From: JBEOJY01 sp040275305
Lineage (GTDB): Bacteria > Pseudomonadota > Alphaproteobacteria > UBA9219
Direction: 5' to 3'
Assembly: GCA_040275305.1 (NCBI GenBank)
Contig: JBEOJY010000004.1
Coordinates: 1-47,206, forward strand
Length of the DNA stretch: 47,206 nt
Part shown: one piece after another, positions 41,260-47,206 of the stretch
Layout of the letters: the number at the start of each line of letters is the position of its first letter
Numbering within the stretch: position 1 is the first letter of the stretch
The notes under the pieces: model-generated
The model's input: only the letters and a program-made list of their open reading frames with translations
Database searches by the model: none
Told to the model about the DNA's origin: nothing
Made by a program: the position numbers and the translations under genes

Positions 41260-41738
41260 CGGGTGATCTGCCCATGGATGATTTGCGCGACCTGTATCAG
41301 GATTTAATCCTCGATCACGGACGCAACCCGCGCAACTTTCGCGTCGTGGAAGGCGCGAACCACGAAGCTTTGGGCCATAATCCGCTCTGCGGCGACAGGC
41401 TTATGCTATACTTAGCGGTCGATGAGGACGGCGTTATCCGCGACGCGGGCTTTCAGGGCAGCGGCTGCGCGATTTCCGTGGCTTCGGCTTCAATGATGAC
41501 AGGCATGTTGATTGGCAAGACCACCGAACAGGCCGAGGCTCTTTTCTCGATATTGCATGCGGCCTGCACCGGGCAGGACGCCGCGCAGCCTACGGATTCC
41601 GCTCAGAGCGAGGATGTCGATAGGCTGAAGGCTTTGTCAGGCGTCAGGAACTACCCCATGCGGGTTAAGTGCGCGACATTGGCATGGCATACGATGCAGG
41701 CGGCTTTGAAAAGCGAAAAAAAGGTTACGACAGAATGA
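41256..41738 (+). CDS. sufU: SufU-type NifU-like Fe-S assembly protein
   Basis: The 160-residue product is a NifU/IscU-like protein of the SufU type. Zinc or cluster ligands are Cys45 and Asp47 in NPLCGD, Cys71 in GSGCAISVASASM, and Cys139 in RVKCATLAWHTM. An insert of about 25 residues before the last Cys marks it as SufU rather than IscU. In Bacillus, SufU accepts sulfur from SufS by swapping a zinc ligand; the same role is likely here. Starts and stops overlap with sufS and sufT as ATGA. An alternative ATG is six codons downstream. Confidence 0.92.
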   Translation: MTGDLPMDDLRDLYQDLILDHGRNPRNFRVVEGANHEALGHNPLCGDRLMLYLAVDEDGVIRDAGFQGSGCAISVASASMMTGMLIGKTTEQAEALFSILHAACTGQDAAQPTDSAQSEDVDRLKALSGVRNYPMRVKCATLAWHTMQAALKSEKKVTTE

Positions 41739-42160
41739 CGACACCCAGCCCTAGCCATGCGCCAGATGATGTGTCGCCTCCGCAAGATGCGGGGGATGGT
41801 TCGCGCTTGCCCCCGGCCTCGCCAGAAGCGGCCTCGCAGTTCGTTGCGGCGCTTGGCGAGAAGATCGTCGCGCGGTTGCGCTCGGTGTTCGATCCTGAAA
41901 TCCCCGTCAACATCTACGATCTTGGCCTTATTTACAGGATCGACGTTTTGCCGCTGGATAACGGCAAAGCGAATGTCGATATTGACATGACTTTGACGAC
42001 GCCCAACTGCCCCATCGCAGGCCAGATGCCCTTGATGGCCGAACATGCCGTGTTGGCGCTCGAAGAGGTCAAGGATGTCAAGGTCGAGCTGGTCTGGGAT
42101 CCGCCGTGGGACAAGACCATGATGTCGGACGAAGCCAAGTTGCAGCTCAATATGTTTTAA
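41735..42160 (+). CDS. sufT: SufT, DUF59/MIP18-family Fe-S maturation protein
   Basis: SufT proteins assist iron-sulfur cluster maturation, probably in cluster transfer. The 141 residues have a low-complexity Pro/Ser/Ala-rich leader of about 45, then the DUF59 domain with SVFDPEIPVNIYDLGLIYRI split at the Asn, MTLTTPNCP with its conserved Cys, and VWDPPWDKTMMSDEAK. The start codon overlaps the sufU stop. It is the last gene of the operon; no sufA/iscA-type carrier gene follows, and 19 bases later the convergent trmB ends. Confidence 0.92.
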   Translation: MTTPSPSHAPDDVSPPQDAGDGSRLPPASPEAASQFVAALGEKIVARLRSVFDPEIPVNIYDLGLIYRIDVLPLDNGKANVDIDMTLTTPNCPIAGQMPLMAEHAVLALEEVKDVKVELVWDPPWDKTMMSDEAKLQLNMF

Positions 42161-42179
42161 GGGCGGTTACTCGGCCTGC

Positions 42180-42878
42180 CTACATGCGTTTTCTGCATAC
42201 GTAATAGACGGGCTTGCGGCCCGCCTGCAGGCCTTTTTGCTCATAGCGCGTGGGGATCCAACCTGCGGGCGGCGTTTCGGCGCGGTATTCCAGCACGACG
42301 GTTTCCGAATTCTTTAACATTTCATCGGTCCAGACGATCAATTTGGCATCATCGGTCGCGGTGGTCAGCGTCGCGCCGGGCGCAAGCGTTCTTGCAAGGC
42401 GGGCGAGATTTTCCGGGCCGATAAAGCGTCTTTCGGCGTGACGCGCCTTCGGCCACGGGTCCGGGAACAGCACAAAGCACTGCGACAGGCACGCATCCGG
42501 CAAGCGATCCAGCAACAGACGCGCGTCGCCGGGGTATACGCGGATATTCTCAATGCGGCCATCGTCGATATGCTGCAGCATGCTCGCAATGCCGTTGACG
42601 AAGGGTTCGCAGCCGATCAAGCCGCCCGTGGGATCGTCTTTGGCCAGCGCCGCCAGATGTTCGCCGCCGCCGAAGCCGATTTCCAATGTCAGTTTATGCG
42701 GCGCGCGCGCGAACAGACCGATGGGGTCCAGCATGGAGTCGCCGGGAGGAAGGTCGATCCGCACGCGCGGCAGAAATTCTTGCATCAGGGCGCTTTTGCG
42801 CGCGCGCAAGGGGCGGCCTTTGCGGCGGCCAAACAACTTGGGACGGTTATCAAACGCAGAATGTTCAGGACTTGTCAT
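42180..42878 (-). CDS. trmB: tRNA (guanine-N7-)-methyltransferase
   Basis: TrmB makes 7-methylguanosine at position 46 of tRNA variable loops. The 232 residues have the SAM-binding motif EIGFGGGEHL and the catalytic and tRNA-contact segment FVLFPDPWPKARHAERR. The N-terminal basic stretch (FGRRKGRPLRARK) is typical. Its start overlaps the yggS stop codon as ATGA. It ends 19 bases from the convergent sufT. It is the last of a three-gene overlapping unit. Confidence 0.95.
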   Translation of the reverse strand: MTSPEHSAFDNRPKLFGRRKGRPLRARKSALMQEFLPRVRIDLPPGDSMLDPIGLFARAPHKLTLEIGFGGGEHLAALAKDDPTGGLIGCEPFVNGIASMLQHIDDGRIENIRVYPGDARLLLDRLPDACLSQCFVLFPDPWPKARHAERRFIGPENLARLARTLAPGATLTTATDDAKLIVWTDEMLKNSETVVLEYRAETPPAGWIPTRYEQKGLQAGRKPVYYVCRKRM

Positions 42879-43549
42879 GGCCGTTGTACGCTCCGTTCGC
42901 CAAACAGCGCCGTTCCAATTCGAACTTCTGTCGCGCCGCAGCGGATTGCTTGCTCAAAGTCGCCGCTCATGCCCATGCTGAGATGCGGAAGATTGTGGCG
43001 AATCGCCAATTCGCGCAGTTTCAGGAAATAGGGAACAGGGTCGGCGTTTCGTGGCGGCATGCACATCAGCCCTCCGATGCGCAGCTCCCGCTTTTTGACG
43101 CAATAGCCAAGAAACTCGCCAAGCTTTTGCGGAAATATTCCGGCTTTTTGCGGTTCTTCACCGATATTGACTTCAATATAGCATGTCAGATTACGGTTGG
43201 TTTTGGTTTGCGCGCGCGCCAGTTCATCCGCAAGTTTGGGTCGGTCAAGCGTTTCGACCACATCAAACAACTTGACGGCTTCGAGCGCCTTGTTGGTTTG
43301 CAGCGGGCCAATCAGATGCAACTCAAGATCCGGAAATTCCTCGCGCAGGGGCGAGAATTTTGTCTTCGCCTCGATCACCCTGTTCTCGCCAAACAGGCGC
43401 TGTCCGGCGAGGATGGCTTCGCGCACCTCTTCCGCGCCGCGTGTTTTGCTAACCGCCATAAGGCGCACCGCTTTCGTCGGCCTTCCCGCTTGTTGGCAAG
43501 CAATCTCAATCTTCGCGTTGAGGGCGGCGAGATTCGATGAGATTGTCAC
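42875..43549 (-). CDS. yggS: YggS-family PLP-binding homeostasis protein
   Basis: YggS (PLPBP) binds pyridoxal phosphate and keeps the cell's PLP and amino-acid pools balanced; no catalytic reaction is known. The 224 residues show the PLP lysine Lys35 in MAVSKTRG, the GENRVIE motif, HLIGPLQTNK, and the phosphate-binding SMGMSGDFEQAI and VRIGTALFG. The start overlaps the stop codon of the diguanylate cyclase gene and its stop overlaps the trmB start, both as ATGA. Confidence 0.94.
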   Translation of the reverse strand: MTISSNLAALNAKIEIACQQAGRPTKAVRLMAVSKTRGAEEVREAILAGQRLFGENRVIEAKTKFSPLREEFPDLELHLIGPLQTNKALEAVKLFDVVETLDRPKLADELARAQTKTNRNLTCYIEVNIGEEPQKAGIFPQKLGEFLGYCVKKRELRIGGLMCMPPRNADPVPYFLKLRELAIRHNLPHLSMGMSGDFEQAIRCGATEVRIGTALFGERSVQRP

Positions 43550-44892
43550 GCTTCGGGTTTCCTTTGGCTCAAGCGCGGAGCCATTTCGACGCAGTTGCGT
43601 CCTTGTTTTTTCGCGCGATATAGCGCTTCGTCGGCGCGGTTCAATACATCGTCGACGGTGCCGTCGCGCGCGTCTAATTGCGCCACGCCTATGCTGATCG
43701 AGCTATGAATTACGGTTGATGTCCCTGCGATGAACGGGCGATCCGCAACATTTTGCCGCATGCGTTCAGCGACTTCCGTCGCCGCCTCTAGCGCGGTTTC
43801 CGGCAGCAGAACAGCAAACTCCTCTCCCCCTAGCCGCCCCAAGGAATCCGATTGCCGCAGGCTTTCCAAAGCGCGCCGGACAAACCCCTGCAAAACAACG
43901 TCTCCGGTCGCATGGCCATGCGTGTCGTTCACTTGCTTGAAATGGTCAAGGTCGATCATCATCACTGACATTTCGCGCGAGAAACGCCGTGCGCGTCGCA
44001 GTTCTTGTTCGGCCTGCGCAAGAAAATATCGTCGGTTACTGAGCCCCGTCAACGCATCCGTACTGGCCTGACGAAAGAGTTCGGCCTCCATCTGCTTGCG
44101 TTGAGAGATGTCATTTATCGCAACCAAAACAGCCGGAACTCCGCTGTATACAATCGTGATCGCCGCAAGCTCGGCCACAAATTTACGGCCCTGCGCGGTT
44201 TGCATCGTCACTTCTATATCACGGATGTCCCCAAGCTTTTCCACCAGATCCCGAAGGTCGTCGCGTTCGCCAGGATCCACGTAAAATTCCGTGGATGAGC
44301 GCTTCAAGAGCTGCCCCGCGCCGCGCTGAAACAATAAGCAGGTTTTGCGATTTACGAACAGCAACTGCCCGTCCAGCTTTCTCGCGATGTAAATCGGGTA
44401 GGGCAGAACTTCGAGGATCGCAAGCACGTGCTGTTCGTTGTTGAGCAATGTTTTTTCTAGTTCGACCTGCTTGCCAATATCGTACGCTGTGATTTGCACG
44501 GCGGGGGAGCCATGCCAATCGATCAGCCGTTGGTTAATGTTGACCCAGATTTCTTTTTTGTCTTTCCGGATCGCGCACATGCGGCCAGCCAATGACGGCA
44601 CTCGCCGCTTGATCAGGGCGTCGTAATCTTCTTCGGCGCACGCCCAGATATCGTCCGGAACGAGGGGACGCAGGATCGGAAGCCCTAGAACTTCCTGCAC
44701 GTTTTTATATCCCAGCATGCGCGCGAAGGCGCGATTGGCGTATAGCGGTTTGAAATTACTGTGAACCAATATTCCTTCTATGGCGTTTTCGACCATATCT
44801 CGGAAATCGGGCGCACGATCATCACGTCGGCGTCCGGAATTTTTCCGCACCGTTCCCTGCTCTCGACGTGATGGCAATATTTTATCGGGCAT
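43546..44892 (-). CDS. PAS-PAS-GGDEF diguanylate cyclase
   Basis: The 448-residue product has two PAS sensor domains (about 30-145 and 152-268) and a C-terminal GGDEF domain (about 275-435) that makes cyclic di-GMP. The active-site loop is GGEEF (355-359), an active variant, and the product-inhibition site is intact as RQSD (346-349), five residues before it. DLDHFKQVND, with the metal-binding Asp, and GGRLGGEEFA-like flanks are standard. There is no membrane helix or signal peptide, so sensing is cytoplasmic; the ligand of the PAS domains is unknown. It is the first gene of an overlapping unit with yggS and trmB. Confidence 0.93.
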   Translation of the reverse strand: MPDKILPSRREQGTVRKNSGRRRDDRAPDFRDMVENAIEGILVHSNFKPLYANRAFARMLGYKNVQEVLGLPILRPLVPDDIWACAEEDYDALIKRRVPSLAGRMCAIRKDKKEIWVNINQRLIDWHGSPAVQITAYDIGKQVELEKTLLNNEQHVLAILEVLPYPIYIARKLDGQLLFVNRKTCLLFQRGAGQLLKRSSTEFYVDPGERDDLRDLVEKLGDIRDIEVTMQTAQGRKFVAELAAITIVYSGVPAVLVAINDISQRKQMEAELFRQASTDALTGLSNRRYFLAQAEQELRRARRFSREMSVMMIDLDHFKQVNDTHGHATGDVVLQGFVRRALESLRQSDSLGRLGGEEFAVLLPETALEAATEVAERMRQNVADRPFIAGTSTVIHSSISIGVAQLDARDGTVDDVLNRADEALYRAKKQGRNCVEMAPRLSQRKPEA

Positions 44893-44992
44893 AGCAGTTT
44901 GCCACGCTTTCTTACCCTGCCATATCTTTCAGGCAGGTTGCGCCTGAGTTGACGGTTTTACGTCCCGGACTGTCTCCGGGGCCTTGTCTTGC

Positions 44993-45289
44993 TCAATCCT
45001 CGGTGCCTTCGATTCCATTCAAGCGGTCGCGCAGTTGCTTACCTGTCTTGAAGAACGGGACATACTTGGCCGACACGGCAACCGTTTGGCCCGTACGTGG
45101 GTTGCGCCCCTGCCGAGCATCGCGACGTTTCACCGAGAAAGCTCCAAACCCGCGCAGTTCCACGCGATTATCACGCGCCAGCGCATTTGATATCTCGTCA
45201 AAAACGGTGTTAACAATGCGTTCGATGTAGCGTTGCAGCAAATGCGGATATTTCTCCGCAAGGCGCAAAATAAGATCGGATTTGGTCAT
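44993..45289 (-). CDS. ihfB: Integration host factor subunit beta
   Basis: IHF-beta pairs with IHF-alpha to bend DNA sharply in recombination, replication and promoter control. The 98 residues have the HU/IHF fold and beta-arm with RGFGAFSVKRRDARQGRN split at the turn, followed by PRTGQTV. The N terminus (MTKSDLILRLAEKYPHL) points to the beta subunit, not HU or alpha. AAGGACA precedes the ATG. In many proteobacteria rpsA lies directly upstream; here a 540-base non-coding region and a TPR gene are there instead. A possible stem lies beyond the stop codon, but it has no T run. Confidence 0.93.
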   Translation of the reverse strand: MTKSDLILRLAEKYPHLLQRYIERIVNTVFDEISNALARDNRVELRGFGAFSVKRRDARQGRNPRTGQTVAVSAKYVPFFKTGKQLRDRLNGIEGTED

Positions 45290-45830
45290 GGCAACATTGT
45301 CCTTGAAGGTGTGCGGTCGAGGCAGCGTACGGGATCCCGAACAGGTTCTCGGAGACTCGACCCTTCACGATTGATTCGTATTCTTAAGAAACTTGCCAAA
45401 GCCTATGCGCCAAGTCAAGCTGCAGCGCATATAACCCCTTGGGTAAAAACATGTTTTTGGCAAGGTTGCTTTATATATGTTTCGATACAATTTTACAACG
45501 CGCGTCAAGGACTGTCTTCGCGAGGAACCTGGGGCGATGCGTGAGCAACCCCCTCCCATAACCTCATAAAACAATCGGAACCTATTGCTATACTCATCGC
45601 AGATCAAGAGTTGGCGAGTCATTGCCACAAGACAGGCGCGACTCCCTCGCCCCCGTGAGGGGGAGAGGGTTGGGGTAAGGGGGCAAGTCTATCGCTTGGA
45701 ATCCAGACTCCCCCCTCACCCCAAACCCCTCTCCCTCCTATGGAGGGCGAGGGGCTATACGCTGCGCCGTCGGCAGAAATGCTCCCAACTCTTCGTGTGC
45801 TATGGGTATATTTAGCTTTCCGCTCTGAAT
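45290..45830. other. Intergenic region upstream of ihfB
   Basis: The 541-base gap should contain the ihfB promoter, but I find no convincing box pair. Bases 45420-45510 are AT-rich. TCGCGAGGAACCTGGGGCGATGCG near 45518 in two parts (TCGCGAGGAACC, GGGCGATGCG) resembles a family D fragment. A complete family B element fills 45589-45810. I see no gene. Confidence 0.5.
45589..45810. mobile_element. Family B MITE-like element, full-length copy
   Basis: This 222-base unit has termini TATACTCATCGCAGATCAAG and, on the other strand, TATACCCATAGCACACGAAG, each followed by AGTTGG(C/G)AG and, further in, TTGCC or TCTGCC. The terminal inverted repeats are about 38 bases with several mismatches. Inside, C-rich and G-rich arms (CTCGCCCCCGTGAGGGGGAG and similar) also pair. 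No gene is present, so any movement would depend on a transposase elsewhere. It lies at the 3' end of the TPR gene, 20 bases from its stop codon. Confidence 0.55.
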
Positions 45831-47206
45831 TCATACATTCCCGTTCTGTACTGCGGTTTTGAGCGCATAGCGCACCTCGCGAATGACCGTTTTCCAATCG
45901 CGGTGTCGGGGCTGACGGAACAGGCGCATGGTTGGGTACCATACGCTATCGCTTCGGTCCGACAGCCAGCGCCAATCTGGCGCGAATGGCAGCAATGTCC
46001 AAACTTTCTTCCCCAAGCCGCCCGCAAGGTGAGCTGTTGCGGTATCGCATGTCACGACGAGAGCCATTTGTCTTATTAATCGCGCAGATGCCGCAAAATC
46101 GGTTAATAAAGGCGCAAGATCTGTAATGTTCAGATGCGGCAGCAACTCCGCGTCGCCCGCCTTCATGTCGCGATTGAAGCTGTAATAGCTCACGCGCGCG
46201 CCGCCCTCCGCGAAGATTTCGCGGAAATCGGCTAATGGAATCGAACGATTTGCATCATTTTTATGCAGTGGGCTGCCACCCCAGACCACGCCGACACGAA
46301 ATTGTTCCTGATCTTTTTGAGGCAACCTTGTTGCATCGTCTGGTTCCAACTGCGGGAGATAAGGTATATTCGATGGAACGCTATCAAGCGTTGTGCCGAA
46401 ACGATAAGGGAGGTCGAACACCGATGCATGAAAGTCGTATTCCCCTGTCGCTACGTCATGCACAAGCACTTCGTCAGCTTCCGTTCCTTCGCGGAACAAG
46501 GCGGCTAACGCCGGGTGCACAGCCAGCTTGATCCGCGCTCCGCGCTTCTTTAGCAAGGGGATATAGCGGTATAGCATCAGCGTATCGCCAAACCCCTGCT
46601 CGTCGCTTATAAGGATCGTTTTTCCGCTGAGATCCTCGCCTTTCCAAAGAGGGCGGGAATAGGCAACCCTTCGTAGCCCGCCTACGTCCTGAAACCGGGC
46701 ACGGTAGCGCGCGAATCCTGATTTGTATTTTCCCCGCAGCAGCTCAATCAGCGCCAGATGCCAATGGCGATTGCCATATTCTTCTTCTTCAACCTCACGG
46801 GAATCCTCGTTAGGTATAATCTGTCCGGCTACCTCGACAGTCTTGAGAAATGTCGCCTCCGCTTCGTCGAGCTTGTTCAGTGACTGGTATGTCTGACCTA
46901 GATTGTCCCAGATATCAGCGCGATCAGGCTTAAGAGCCAACGCTCTTTTATAGGCTTCCAGCGCTTCCTCAAATCGGTGCAGCCTGCTCATCGCAACGCC
47001 ATAGCCGAACCATGCGAAGTGGTTGCTCGGCATGAGCCGCACACATTTTTCACCCGCGACACGCGCCAGTTCGTAATCTCCGACCTGCTCGGCGATGTTG
47101 CACAGGGTTCTCCAGCCTTCGCCGTATTCCGAAGCACAGGCTACTGCGGCATGCGCGTGCCGGAGCGCTTCGTCGAAATTTCTTTCGTGCACATAGCAAA
47201 GCGCCA
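45831..47206 (-). CDS. TPR protein with glycosyltransferase-like C-terminal domain (5' end cut off by the window)
   Basis: At least 457 residues are visible, and the frame continues past the right edge, so the true start is missing. The N-terminal part has TPR repeats, clearest in FEEALEAYKRALALKPDRAD and LDEAEATFLKTVE. From about residue 190 a glycosyltransferase-B-like fold begins: KTILISDEQGFGDTLMLYR, then VGVVWGGSPLHKND and VVTCDTATAHLAGGLGKKVW, which match the heptosyltransferase-9-like C-terminal half seen in many TPR proteins of proteobacteria. In that group the catalytic state is uncertain. It might modify surface glycan or flagellin, but no neighbour supports a choice. A family B element follows its stop codon. 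Confidence 0.82.
   Translation of the reverse strand, partial: ALCYVHERNFDEALRHAHAAVACASEYGEGWRTLCNIAEQVGDYELARVAGEKCVRLMPSNHFAWFGYGVAMSRLHRFEEALEAYKRALALKPDRADIWDNLGQTYQSLNKLDEAEATFLKTVEVAGQIIPNEDSREVEEEEYGNRHWHLALIELLRGKYKSGFARYRARFQDVGGLRRVAYSRPLWKGEDLSGKTILISDEQGFGDTLMLYRYIPLLKKRGARIKLAVHPALAALFREGTEADEVLVHDVATGEYDFHASVFDLPYRFGTTLDSVPSNIPYLPQLEPDDATRLPQKDQEQFRVGVVWGGSPLHKNDANRSIPLADFREIFAEGGARVSYYSFNRDMKAGDAELLPHLNITDLAPLLTDFAASARLIRQMALVVTCDTATAHLAGGLGKKVWTLLPFAPDWRWLSDRSDSVWYPTMRLFRQPRHRDWKTVIREVRYALKTAVQNGNV

Noticed and set aside
44964..44987. Stem CCCGGA/TCCGGG after ihfB as a terminator
   Set aside because: The stem is only six pairs and is not followed by a T run on either strand in the needed direction.

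Overview
The window reads as a stretch of chromosome from an alphaproteobacterium, most like the Rhodospirillales or deeper-branching relatives. The reasons are: a complete fourteen-gene complex I operon that runs straight on into birA and an RNase J gene; a SUF operon led by an Rrf2-type regulator; SIMPL, Pal and CpoB envelope genes; and several families of short palindromic repeats of the kind scattered through alphaproteobacterial genomes. No rRNA, prophage, CRISPR array or complete insertion sequence is visible. Genus cannot be set from the sequence alone.

Layout. 0-5.5 kb: an outer-membrane barrel protein, a YqaA/DedA-like membrane protein, QueF (queuosine pathway), an LpxH-like metallophosphoesterase, MsrB and an unknown lipoprotein, with repeat elements between them. 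5.5-10.6 kb: an unrecognised 373-residue protein, a signalling cluster of two Hpt-REC-REC proteins and one single REC protein without a sensor kinase, and a membrane-anchored SIMPL protein behind a near-ideal sigma-70 promoter. 10.6-12.9 kb: cpoB and pal, separated by a terminator, with no tolB beside them. 12.9-31.3 kb: one long leftward unit, nuoA to nuoN, then birA, rnj and tag. The operon is interrupted twice: a GIY-YIG nuclease gene framed by inverted palindromes sits between nuoI and nuoJ, and a large inverted repeat sits between nuoL and nuoK. NuoM carries a nine-cysteine insertion.

31.4-35 kb: two divergent tRNA genes (Asp and Val), an AT-rich unknown gene, an acyltransferase-3 membrane protein, ispA and xseB. 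35-42 kb: a rightward SUF iron-sulfur assembly operon (sufR-B-C, a HAD hydrolase gene, sufD-S-U-T) with mostly overlapping starts and stops. It can supply the iron-sulfur clusters that the eight-or-so cluster sites of complex I need. 42-47.2 kb: a leftward overlapping trio (diguanylate cyclase, yggS, trmB), ihfB, and a TPR-glycosyltransferase gene that runs off the right edge.

The least ordinary items are the cysteine-rich loop in NuoM together with paired cysteines at the N terminus of the SIMPL protein; the palindrome-flanked GIY-YIG unit inside the nuo operon; a receiver domain whose phosphoacceptor aspartate is asparagine; and two or three small inverted-repeat element families. None of these proves a new system, but each can be tested. 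All calls come from reading the sequence; no database search was run.
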